NCBI GenBank assembly: GCA_964603455.1
Contig: CAZRVL010000126.1
Coordinates: 1 to 5,004 of the forward strand
Direction of reading: 5' to 3'
Length of the DNA: 5,004 nucleotides
From: Flemingiibacterium sp964603455
GTDB lineage: Bacteria > Bacillota > Clostridia > Oscillospirales > CAG-272
Position numbers and translations under genes: made by a program. Position 1 is the first letter of the stretch; each line of letters begins with the position of its first letter. Positions 1 to 5,004 of the stretch are shown here, piece by piece. The notes beneath the pieces are model-generated. The model did not search any database. It was not told the origin of the DNA and saw nothing but the letters and a program-made list of their open reading frames with translations.

Positions 1-88
1 GAGAACCCGAGAGTTTTTGTTACTTTTTGCGGTCAAAAAGTAAGGATGGTTAGGAAGGGCTATGTCCTTCGATAGGAGGTTCTCCGCG
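1..88. repeat. Left copy of the long flanking inverted repeat
   Basis: This stretch is the reverse complement of 4838-4925, with only three mismatches in 88 positions (47, 75 and 81). A weaker match continues inward: CAAGATAGCT at 100-109 recurs inverted at 4818-4827, so the ancestral repeat was probably about 109 bp. The outer edge cannot be seen because the window begins inside the repeat. It contains a 10-bp hairpin (20-43) and no coding potential. It could be a dispersed intergenic repeat, the end of a MITE-like element, or a boundary of the phage cassette; the sequence does not decide between these. Confidence 0.93.
20..43. other. 10-bp hairpin inside the left inverted repeat
   Basis: The arms TTACTTTTTG (20-29) and CAAAAAGTAA (34-43) are perfect complements around the four-base loop CGGT. 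On the plus strand a run of five T precedes the hairpin, and on the minus strand a run of A follows it, so it lacks the U-tract of a standard intrinsic terminator. It could still slow polymerase leaving the phage operon, or it may be a structural part of the repeat. The same hairpin recurs inverted at 4883-4906. Confidence 0.7.
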
Positions 89-91
89 GGT

Positions 92-130
92 AGCGTCCTC
101 AAGATAGCTTTGGGCAGAGGGGAGGACGCT
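92..130. other. 9-bp hairpin downstream of the operon (possible weak terminator)
   Basis: AGCGTCCTC (92-100) pairs perfectly with GAGGACGCT (122-130) across a 21-nt loop. It lies about 60 nt beyond the stop codon of the last operon gene, where a 3' end would be expected. No U-run follows on the minus strand, so a terminator role is only a guess. The loop includes part of the inner, diverged segment shared with the right flank (CAAGATAGCT). A related 11-mer, GTAGCGTTCTC at 136-146, matches 90-100 at 10 of 11 bases. Confidence 0.45.
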
Positions 131-188
131 TGGGCGTAGCGTTCTCCCTTTTCTCTTCTGCCGTTTTGCGTTGTAGTGCTGTTATTTT

Positions 189-401
189 TTATTTGTTTCT
201 ATATGCGTTGTAGTTGGGGTAGGTTTGGGTGGTTTGGGCGTTGGTGTAGGGGTAGTTGGCGAGTCCGTTTTGGGTGTAGTGGTTGATGAGGTTTTGGGCC
301 TCTTGCTTTTGCTGTCCGCGTTCTAGGTAGCGTTTGGCCCAGAGTCCTCCTGCGAGTAGTCCGAGTTGGTATCCGAGGGGGCTATTGTTTAAGAATCCCA
401 T
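189..401 (-). CDS. Small phage protein of unknown function, 70 aa
   Basis: I do not recognise a family. The protein has a short apolar stretch at residues 9-22 (ending GLLAGGLW), a basic and charged middle (KRYLERGQQKQEAQ, about 23-36) that should be helical, and an Asn/Tyr/Thr/Gln-rich tail. It could be a small virion or membrane-associated protein. The start is well supported: AAGGAGGA lies 9 nt upstream of ATG, the best ribosome site in the window. The first 13 nt overlap the end of the Hint-domain gene, and the Shine-Dalgarno lies inside that gene's coding sequence, which implies translational coupling. It is the last gene of the operon and ends in TAA. Confidence 0.75.
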   Translation of the reverse strand: MGFLNNSPLGYQLGLLAGGLWAKRYLERGQQKQEAQNLINHYTQNGLANYPYTNAQTTQTYPNYNAYRNK

Positions 402-1471
402 TGTGTGGTTCCTCCTTGTGCGATGAAGTTGTTGGCGAGGTAGGTGTTAGGTCCGTCGGTTTTGAGGTCGTAGACGGGGCGTTTGCCGCTGTGGATGATG
501 GATTTGATGCGGCCGGTGCGGGCGAGTGGGGTGCCGATGGTGAGGCGGTCGACGGTGATGTCGATGCCGGTTTGGGTGCGGAGTGGTTGGCTTGGTGTGG
601 TGGTGACGGCACCGTTTTCGCAGATGATGGTGTAGGTGTCGGCGATGCGTGGTGTCATGACGGAGAGGATGGTGCTTGGCTGTTCGTTGTCGTCGGGGTC
701 GATGCTGATGACACTGTCGCCTGCTTGGAGGTGTTTGATGGGGCGGGTGCCGTCGGGTGTGGTGATGAGGGTGTCTGCGGTGAAGCAGAAGATTCCGCTG
801 GCGGCTCCGGTGAGTACGCCTCCGATGAGTCCGCCGGATGGGTCGGTGGCGGTGGTGGTGCGGGTGCCTTGTCCTGCGATGGAGCTGAGGGCTCCTGTGG
901 TGGAGCTGTTGAGTCCGAGGGAGGCACTCCAGAGGTCGAGGGCAGGCTTTTGGGCGGCTTCTTGGGCGGCGGAGCTGGCGGTGATTGGGCTGGCAGCGTT
1001 GGCGATCTGGTTGTTGTAGAGTCCGGCGAGCTGGTTGATGCCTGCTTGGTAGTTGTTGGCGATGGCGTTGGCGGCGGAGTCGGAGAGTCCTGCGATGGCG
1101 GTGTTGGTGACGGAGCTGTTGAGGATGCCTCGTCCGGCTAGGTCTTGGAGTGTGTTGCCGAGGGCGGTCTGGAGGCTGTTGTTGACGGCAGTCTGGAGGT
1201 TATTCACGTAGGCGGTGGGGAGGTTGCCTTGGGCGAGGGAGGCAAGTCCTTGCTGGGCAGAGGCGATTTGGTTCTGGGCGGTGGTATTCATCTGTCCGTA
1301 GTTGGCTTGGACTGCTCCGTAGGAGCCGTTGAGGAGGGCGGCTGCCAGGTTGTTGAGGGCGTGTGCGTTGGGGGCTACTGCGTCTGCGTAGTTGGCAGCT
1401 TGTTGCATGAGGTGGCGTTCTTCGGGGGTCGGGGTGTAGCTTTGGACGGTGGTACTTCCTTTTTTACCCAT
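389..1471 (-). CDS. Phage virion/ejection-type protein with C-terminal Hint domain, 360 aa
   Basis: Residues 1-205 form a low-complexity, mostly helical module rich in Ala, Asn, Gln, Leu and Ser, of the kind seen in podovirus internal (DNA-ejection) or tail proteins. A Gly-rich apolar linker (about 213-228) leads to a Hint domain at about 229-354. Block A begins CFTADTLITTPDG with Cys229 and continues through HLQAGD (248-252). A block-B-like VTTTPSQPL spans 289-297, and the closing strand VYDL...NTYLANNFIAQGG runs from 333 to 354. Hint domains normally perform self-cleavage or splicing starting from the N-terminal Cys. Here the block-B His is Gln295 and the terminal His-Asn is Gln352-Gly353, so splicing is unlikely and N-terminal cleavage is uncertain. 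The start at 1471 is chosen because AAAGGA lies 8 nt upstream and the previous gene stops 4 nt away. The frame stays open to 1612, but that part overlaps the neighbour and looks like shadow. The virion role is inferred from composition and context. Confidence 0.82.
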   Translation of the reverse strand: MGKKGSTTVQSYTPTPEERHLMQQAANYADAVAPNAHALNNLAAALLNGSYGAVQANYGQMNTTAQNQIASAQQGLASLAQGNLPTAYVNNLQTAVNNSLQTALGNTLQDLAGRGILNSSVTNTAIAGLSDSAANAIANNYQAGINQLAGLYNNQIANAASPITASSAAQEAAQKPALDLWSASLGLNSSTTGALSSIAGQGTRTTTATDPSGGLIGGVLTGAASGIFCFTADTLITTPDGTRPIKHLQAGDSVISIDPDDNEQPSTILSVMTPRIADTYTIICENGAVTTTPSQPLRTQTGIDITVDRLTIGTPLARTGRIKSIIHSGKRPVYDLKTDGPNTYLANNFIAQGGTTQWDS

Positions 1472-1475
1472 GATA

Positions 1476-1952
1476 TCATTCCTTTCTTGTGGTTGGTTGT
1501 GGTGTGGCTGGGGTCGGCGAGGTGGTCGGGGTCGGTTGGAGGTATTCGGTGACCCAGTAGGCGTCGGTGCCGTCGGGGTCGGTGTGCTTGTGGGTGATGA
1601 GGACGGTGGCACCTTCCGGTGTGTGGCACCGGTAGCGGTGCTTGCCGTTTTGGGTCTCGATGTGGTCGATGTGCCAGTGCCAGAGGCGGATGTAGGGGCG
1701 GATGGGGCGTGTGCAGATGGTACAGATGGCGTGGCATTGGCAGGCGGTGGCGGTGATGCGTGCCCAGTCGTGCCAGAAGTGGCCGTCTCCTGATACGGAC
1801 CAGATGTAGAGGAGGTGGGCGGTGGGGTCTAGCTTCCAGTAGCACCAGCCGCGGGTGGGGAGGTAGCTGCGGGTGAAGTCGGCGGGTGCGGTGGGGCTGT
1901 CGCCTGTTTTGCGGTGGTAGTGTTGGTTGTATTCGTCGATGGTGGTGGGCAT
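1476..1952 (-). CDS. Phage protein with possible GNAT-like core and Cys cluster, 158 aa
   Basis: The function is not established. Residues about 34-100 run RGWCYWKLD...LLYIWSVSGDGHFWHDWARI, then a helix-like segment, then TRPIRPYIRL. This recalls small phage proteins with a degenerate GNAT (acetyltransferase) fold, where a strand-helix is followed by a 'TxRxxxxxxR' segment. The match is by eye and weak, and no acetyl-CoA loop (Q/RxxGxG/A) is visible. Cysteines at 71, 73, 77 and 80 form C-x-C-H-x2-C-x2-C, with Trp/His-rich WHWHIDH at 91-97 and Cys109-His110, which could bind a metal. The last ~18 residues are a Pro/Thr tail. AAAGGAG lies 6 nt upstream of the ATG. The gene sits between the stabiliser-like gene (22 nt upstream) and the Hint gene (4 nt downstream), consistent with a tail or assembly accessory role. 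Confidence 0.72.
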   Translation of the reverse strand: MPTTIDEYNQHYHRKTGDSPTAPADFTRSYLPTRGWCYWKLDPTAHLLYIWSVSGDGHFWHDWARITATACQCHAICTICTRPIRPYIRLWHWHIDHIETQNGKHRYRCHTPEGATVLITHKHTDPDGTDAYWVTEYLQPTPTTSPTPATPQPTTRKE

Positions 1953-1974
1953 GGTTGGCTCCTTTGCATGGTGG

Positions 1975-3333
1975 TTAGAGGGGGCTGATGCGGGCGGTGA
2001 TGTCGTTGATGGTGAAGGGCTTGTTGGCTTGGAGGGTGATGGCGATGCGGTGGGCGGTGTGGTTGGTGCGTAGGTAGGTGCGGGCGTTGGTGGAGAGGTT
2101 GGCTGTGAGGGTGCGTCGGGTGTCGCTGGTGGTGAGGTGGGCGGTGGTGGGTGTGTCTGCAGTTAGGTCGGTGTAGACGGCGGAGAGGTGGAGGGGGCGT
2201 AGGTCTTGGAGGTGGCGTAGGGTGAGGCGGTAGTCGATGGGGGTGTTGTTGTCGGTGTGGGCATCGGGTGTCCAGGTGTAGAGGTTGCGTCCGGCGGCGA
2301 TGAGGGGGTAATCGGATGTCTCGCAGATGTCTGCGATGGCGAAGGGGAATTGGAGACAGGTGGCGGCGGATAGGGCGGCGTGGTAGGCGATGAGGCAGGT
2401 TGCGGTGCGGTGGGGGCTGATGATAAGGAGTCCGCGTCGGGTGAGTGGGTAGAAGCGTGCTGTGCTGTCGGTGTCGGCGAGGAGTGCGGCGAACTTGTCT
2501 CCGATGTCGGTAGCAGCCAGGTTGCCGTAGTCGGCGGTGGCGGCAAGGCTGACGAGTCCGCGGTCGGTGAGGTAGACGATGTTTCCTTTGAGGTGGGTGG
2601 CACAGCGGTTGCCACGGAGGTTGAGGGAGGTGGCAAGCTCGGTGACTCGCCAGGAGGCGGGGGTGCTGTCGGCGTTGAGCTGGTAGATGCGTCCGTTGGT
2701 CTTGAAGATGATGAGGTCATTGGCAAGGGGGACGATAGCTGAGATGTCTCCGCTGTCGCCGTAGCCGATGTCGAGCCATCCTGCACCGGATGCGTCGGTG
2801 GCAGAGCTTGTCCAGTCGGTTGCGTCGCCGATGGCACTGTAGCGGATGCGGTCACTGCCGGTGAGGGCGGTGCAGAGCCTACCGCTACGGACGAATACGA
2901 GGTCGGCGGGCGGGGCGGTGTCGATAGTGGTAAGGGAGGCGGAGTAGTCGTAGGACTGGAGACGGTCGCCTGAGGCGATGTAGAGACGGTTTTGGAACTT
3001 GACGCAGGTGGGGATATGGCTTCCGCTGAGTGTGCCGATGAGGGTGGGGTTGTCGCTGTCTGTCAGGTGGTAGACGGAGCGGTTCGCGAGAAAAACGAAG
3101 ACGGTGTTGGTGTCGATGTCGTAGTGGAGGGCTTGGATGGCGGAGGGAAAGGAGCTACGCAGGGCAAGTCCCGCTCTGCCGGTGAGCTTGCCGGTGGCTT
3201 CTTCGTAGAGGAGGTTCTGACAGTCTGCAAGGTCGCCGTTGGCGATGAGGTGGGGTGCCTCGGAGGTGTTGATACCGCCGGTCAGTGGGGTGAAGGTGAT
3301 GCTGGTGCGGGGCTGTTTGTCGAGTGGTCTCAT
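1975..3333 (-). CDS. Phage stabilisation/head-closure-like beta-propeller protein, 452 aa
   Basis: The N-terminus has the pattern of phage stabilisation and tail-hub proteins: GGINTSEAPHLIANGDLADCQN (19-40) followed by TGKLTGRAGL (47-56). Repeated short beta segments follow, typical of a propeller: LYIASGDRLQSYDY (117-130), GRLCTALTGSDRIRYSAIGDATDW (151-174), NDLIIFKTNGRIYQL (205-219) and NIVYLTDRGLVSLA (251-264). About 370-452 is a Thr-rich beta domain. Proteins of this kind (P22 gp10 is the best-known relative in role) seal the portal channel after DNA packaging and anchor the tail. Family membership is judged from motif pattern and length, not alignment. The start overlaps the stop of the DUF4376 gene as ATGA, and GAAGGA lies upstream. 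The gene stops with TAA. Its coding strand is strongly C-rich over G. Confidence 0.72.
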   Translation of the reverse strand: MRPLDKQPRTSITFTPLTGGINTSEAPHLIANGDLADCQNLLYEEATGKLTGRAGLALRSSFPSAIQALHYDIDTNTVFVFLANRSVYHLTDSDNPTLIGTLSGSHIPTCVKFQNRLYIASGDRLQSYDYSASLTTIDTAPPADLVFVRSGRLCTALTGSDRIRYSAIGDATDWTSSATDASGAGWLDIGYGDSGDISAIVPLANDLIIFKTNGRIYQLNADSTPASWRVTELATSLNLRGNRCATHLKGNIVYLTDRGLVSLAATADYGNLAATDIGDKFAALLADTDSTARFYPLTRRGLLIISPHRTATCLIAYHAALSAATCLQFPFAIADICETSDYPLIAAGRNLYTWTPDAHTDNNTPIDYRLTLRHLQDLRPLHLSAVYTDLTADTPTTAHLTTSDTRRTLTANLSTNARTYLRTNHTAHRIAITLQANKPFTINDITARISPL

Positions 3334-3824
3334 AAGGAGAGTCCTTCTTGTGTGAGGATGTCGTCGATGGCGGAGCGGTCGGATGCGGACAAGATGAGCT
3401 GTTTGGCTCGGTTGTAGTGGGCGTGGAGGTCGGCAGAGCGTTGGGCGGCGGCAGTATTGATGGCGATGAAGTCCTCTCGTGTCAGGCGGGCGGTGCGGTT
3501 GTCGGACAGTGTCCAGTCGATGGCGGAGATTGCCCCATCCTCGATGGCTTGGCGGGCGGTACGCAGTCGTGTGCGAGAGGTGCTGTCGTAGTCGAAGGTA
3601 TTGCCGTCATAGGTGATTGGCTCGTCCTCGGCTCGCGTGCGGGCATCCTTGAGGAGCGTGATGGCTTCTGCTTGCACCTCGGCTAGTGTCGGAGCGGGGA
3701 TGGCGACGACCTCCCAGCGGTCGCCACGGTCTACGATGGTTGCGTCATGGGTGTTGCACCAGAGGGCGGCTTGGGTGTACTCTTCTGGGTCATAGGTGGT
3801 TTTGACAAAGGTTGTTCCTATCAT
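3330..3824 (-). CDS. DUF4376-type protein, tail-fibre associated, 164 aa
   Basis: Residues about 47-158 match the DUF4376 pattern: a charged helix (AEVQAEAITLLKDARTRAED), then ITYDGNTFDYDSTSRTRLRTARQAI, then IDWTLSDNRTARLTREDFIAINTAAAQR, then a helix with HYNRAKQLILSASD. The first ~46 residues are a separate small N-terminal part (MIGTTFVKTTYDPEEYTQ). Proteins with this domain usually sit next to tail-fibre genes and are often labelled fibre-assembly or chaperone-like, though the function is not proven. TAAGGAGGAATCACC places a strong Shine-Dalgarno before ATG, and the gap from the fibre gene stop is 12 nt. The stop overlaps the next gene's start by 4 nt (ATGA), so translation is probably coupled. 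Confidence 0.82.
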   Translation of the reverse strand: MIGTTFVKTTYDPEEYTQAALWCNTHDATIVDRGDRWEVVAIPAPTLAEVQAEAITLLKDARTRAEDEPITYDGNTFDYDSTSRTRLRTARQAIEDGAISAIDWTLSDNRTARLTREDFIAINTAAAQRSADLHAHYNRAKQLILSASDRSAIDDILTQEGLSL

Positions 3825-3836
3825 GGTGATTCCTCC

Positions 3837-4676
3837 TTAGGATATGCCGATGGCGATGAGATACGAGTTGGTGCCGAAGCCGAGGTTCGTCATGGCGGTA
3901 GTCGATACGTTGTTGACGTAATCAAGACCGCTAGAGGACTTGCCGGTAGAGACACTGCTGGAGGCGGCGTAGTATACCGCGGTGAACGGGCGAGGGAAGG
4001 TCCAGGTACGAGACGAGGTACCGTAGCTCCATTGGATGGTAAGCCCGGTCGTCTTATCGCGAGTCCAGCCCGCTTCTCCTTGGGTAAGCGTCCAGTTGGA
4101 GCTTACAGTATCTTGCGTGGTGAGTGTCTTGCTGTTGCCGTCGGCGAAGGTGAAGGTAAGATTCTGTCCGTCGATGGCAGCGTCATAGATGGCATTGAGG
4201 TAGACGCTGCCGTCGGTGTCGGGCGTATTGCCATTGACGGATTGGACTCCGACATCGAGCGTGATATCTGCGGTGCCGTCGAACGGTACGTCGTTGATGG
4301 TGCGGGCGGTGGTGAGCTTGTTGGCAGATGTGGCACTGCCGCCTGCACTGGCAGAGCCTGCGTAGAGGTGCGTGTGTGCGGCGGGCGGGTATGTGCTGGG
4401 TCTAGCCAAAACATTCGCCCAGGCGACTTGTGCTGCGACTGCGGAAGAGCCGGAGATGTTCATGGAGACCTTGTCTGTCCAGGTCTGATTCTCTGCGTCG
4501 CTCAGCTGATAGATGCGACCGAGATCCGTGCGATAGCAGAGCATCCCAACCGACAGGTTCGTCGTAGGGAAGGCGGTACCCGCACAGAGCGAACGAAGCG
4601 TAAGCAGCGAATTGTTCAGCGGCTCACGAGACGACTTGAGCGTCTGATCGCCTGCCAATAAAGTGAATTGTTCCAT
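3837..4676 (-). CDS. Phage tail fibre protein, 279 aa
   Basis: It is recognised by tail-fibre repeats in order. A linker-like WANVLARPSTYPPAAHTH spans about 86-103, with a His-x-His motif at 101-103 (HxH motifs coordinate iron in some trimeric fibres). A fibre repeat ATSANKLTTARTINDVPFDGTADI lies at 115-138, where 'A-x-K-L-x-T-A-R-T-I-x-x-x-x-F-D-G-T-A-D-I' is classic. Next is VQSVNGNTPDTDGSVYLN (144-161). The C-terminus carries GWTRDKTTGLTIQW (203-216), TWTFPRPFTAVYYAAS and the final LIAIGIS, resembling the Gp53-like fibre tip that contacts the receptor. At 279 aa it is short for a fibre, so it may be a minor or side fibre, or the C-terminal part of a split one. AAAGGA lies about 10 nt before ATG. 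It leads the operon and feeds the DUF4376 gene. Its strand composition is less C-skewed than its neighbours. Confidence 0.88.
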   Translation of the reverse strand: MEQFTLLAGDQTLKSSREPLNNSLLTLRSLCAGTAFPTTNLSVGMLCYRTDLGRIYQLSDAENQTWTDKVSMNISGSSAVAAQVAWANVLARPSTYPPAAHTHLYAGSASAGGSATSANKLTTARTINDVPFDGTADITLDVGVQSVNGNTPDTDGSVYLNAIYDAAIDGQNLTFTFADGNSKTLTTQDTVSSNWTLTQGEAGWTRDKTTGLTIQWSYGTSSRTWTFPRPFTAVYYAASSSVSTGKSSSGLDYVNNVSTTAMTNLGFGTNSYLIAIGIS

Positions 4677-4837
4677 ATTGAATCAGTCCTTTCTATAAGG
4701 GAGATGAGGGGGAAAGGGGGAGCCTGTGATAAGGCGTGCTTCTATTCGGGGTATCATTTCGGGGGAACGCGAATCGCGAAGAACCTCTTGTGCTATGTCA
4801 CTTTCTTTTGTTGCTATAGCTATCTTGTCACGCGAAT
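4677..4837 (-). promoter_or_regulatory. Operon leader/intergenic segment, no promoter assigned
   Basis: This segment lies between the first gene of the operon and the right inverted repeat, and no coding frame was seen. On the minus strand it reads as a C-rich leader with CCCCC and CCCCC runs at 4720-4716 and 4712-4708, then AGAAAGGA just before the fibre start. I looked for sigma70-type -35/-10 pairs and for the Bacteroidota TAnnTTTG form and found none I would defend. The segment also holds two copies of a 23-nt element, listed separately. Any promoter would probably lie here or inside the right repeat. Confidence 0.4.
4767..4789 (+). repeat. Copy 1 of a 23-nt direct repeat with a CGCGA-A-TCGCG palindrome
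   Basis: This copy matches 4830-4852 at 21 of 23 positions. The core CGCGAATCGCG (4768-4778) is an odd palindrome (arms CGCGA and TCGCG around one A), and the shared 3' part reads A(A/G)G(A/G)ACCTCTT up to one base. The second copy extends into the right inverted repeat, so copy 1 may be a truncated relic of the same repeat family. A protein-binding site is an alternative. Confidence 0.7.
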
Positions 4838-4852
4838 CGCGGAGGACCTCTT
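4830..4852 (+). repeat. Copy 2 of the 23-nt direct repeat, overlapping the right inverted repeat
   Basis: The core CGCGAATCGCG lies at 4831-4841. The remainder belongs to the right inverted repeat, which begins at 4838. The two copies are 63 nt apart, about six helical turns, which would suit paired protein binding, though nothing else supports that. The left inverted repeat lacks the complete palindrome: at its inner edge it reads CCGCGG instead. Confidence 0.68.
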
Positions 4853-4925
4853 ATCGAAGGACATAGCCCTTCCTAACCCTCCTTACTTTTTGACCGCAAA
4901 AAGTAACAAAAACTCTCGGGTTCTC
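4838..4925. repeat. Right copy of the long flanking inverted repeat
   Basis: This is the mirror of 1-88 (position p pairs with 4926-p) with three mismatches, and so bounds a 4.7-kb interval holding all six phage genes. A diverged inner continuation runs to about 4818. It includes the hairpin at 4883-4906. Unlike the left copy, both sides are visible. The sequence changes at 4926 into unrelated palindrome-rich DNA, although that outer junction cannot be compared because the left copy is cut by the window edge. Confidence 0.93.
4883..4906. other. 10-bp hairpin inside the right inverted repeat
   Basis: TTACTTTTTG (4883-4892) and CAAAAAGTAA (4897-4906) pair perfectly around ACCG, and an A-run (ACAAAAAC) follows on the plus strand. 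It is the counterpart of 20-43. Transcription entering the operon from the right on the minus strand would read the T-run (GAGTTTTTG) before the hairpin, so it is not arranged as a terminator in that direction. Confidence 0.7.
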
Positions 4926-5004
4926 CGTACGTCTCCGGAGTACTTGCTTGCTCCTACGCTACGTGTGGCTGCGAAACTCGCCTCTACGAGGCTCAAACAT
5001 TCTC
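4926..5004. other. Outer flank beyond the right repeat, palindrome-rich, no gene seen
   Basis: This is 79 nt with no defensible gene. It contains the perfect palindrome CTCCGGAG (4933-4940) and a 5-bp hairpin GCCTC-TAC-GAGGC (4980-4992). The minus strand could encode a 13-residue peptide (MFEPRRGEFRSHT) from 5000 to about 4959, but without a good ribosome site, and it looks like repeat DNA read by chance. The texture resembles dispersed intergenic repeats more than phage genes, which suggests the phage block ends at the inverted repeat. Confidence 0.4.

Noticed and set aside
382..612. Short minus frame overlapping the Hint C-terminus
   Set aside because: It is Pro/Ser-rich shadow; the domain-bearing frame is the real one.
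401..1141. Long plus-strand open frame (246 codons)
   Set aside because: It lies opposite the Hint gene, is built of Gly/Val/Asp/Ala repeats from strand skew, and has no ribosome site; the minus-strand gene has recognisable domains.
1472..1612. Upstream extension of the Hint gene to an earlier ATG at 1612
   Set aside because: The extra 47 residues are Pro/Thr/Ser/Arg shadow of the 158-aa gene, while ATG at 1471 has AAAGGA and a coupled 4-nt gap.
2163..2855. Minus-strand frame of 230 codons rich in Pro, Ser and Thr
   Set aside because: It is out of frame with the 452-aa gene and its low-complexity composition is the +1 reading of that gene; no start signal.
3747..4661. Long plus-strand open frame (304 codons)
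   Set aside because: It is antisense to the fibre and DUF4376 genes, whose motifs are clear; its composition is that of a shadow frame.
4677..4837. Sigma70 promoter for the operon
   Set aside because: TGATAC and TTATAG hexamers can be picked out, but none has a convincing -35 at proper spacing.
4959..5000. 13-residue minus-strand peptide in the outer flank
   Set aside because: It is too short, has no Shine-Dalgarno, and lies in palindrome-rich repeat DNA.
1..5004. CRISPR array, tRNA or rRNA
   Set aside because: No regularly spaced repeats of 24-40 nt and no tRNA- or rRNA-like segments were seen.

Overview
The window is a compact, single-direction block of tailed-phage structural genes. Six genes lie on the minus strand (about 4676 down to 189), and a near-identical inverted repeat of about 88 bp sits on each side (1-88 and 4925-4838). 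In transcription order the genes are: a tail-fibre-type protein, a DUF4376 protein, a 452-aa protein resembling a phage beta-propeller stabilisation or head-closure protein, a 158-aa protein with a possible GNAT-like core and an unusual cysteine cluster, a 360-aa Ala/Asn/Gln-rich virion-type protein ending in a Hint (Hedgehog/intein) domain, and a 70-aa protein of unknown function. Adjacent genes are 21 nt apart or less or overlap by 4-13 nt, and most have a clear Shine-Dalgarno sequence, so they look like one operon. No terminase, portal, capsid, integrase, lysis or regulatory gene is present, nor any rRNA, tRNA or CRISPR.

Organism: the host cannot be named from this sequence. The DNA is GC-rich (clearly above 50% by eye), and strong AAGGAGG-type ribosome binding sites precede several genes. 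That argues for a Firmicutes-like host, with Negativicutes as a guess, and against Bacteroidota, which rarely use such sites. A P22-like podovirus tail organisation (stabiliser, then small protein, then ejection-type protein) is the best fit, but this is inference.

Layout: 1-188 holds the left inverted repeat, a 9-bp hairpin and the operon end. 189-4676 is coding almost throughout. 4677-5004 is non-coding: a C-rich 5' leader (read on the minus strand), two copies of a 23-nt element built on the palindrome CGCGA-A-TCGCG, the right inverted repeat with a 10-bp hairpin, and a palindrome-rich tail.

Most worth a second look: (1) the phage genes are bracketed by a long inverted repeat; (2) the Hint domain keeps its first Cys but has Gln in place of the block-B His, and Gln-Gly in place of the terminal His-Asn; (3) the codons at that terminal site are the Shine-Dalgarno of the next gene; (4) strand composition shifts at the fibre gene.
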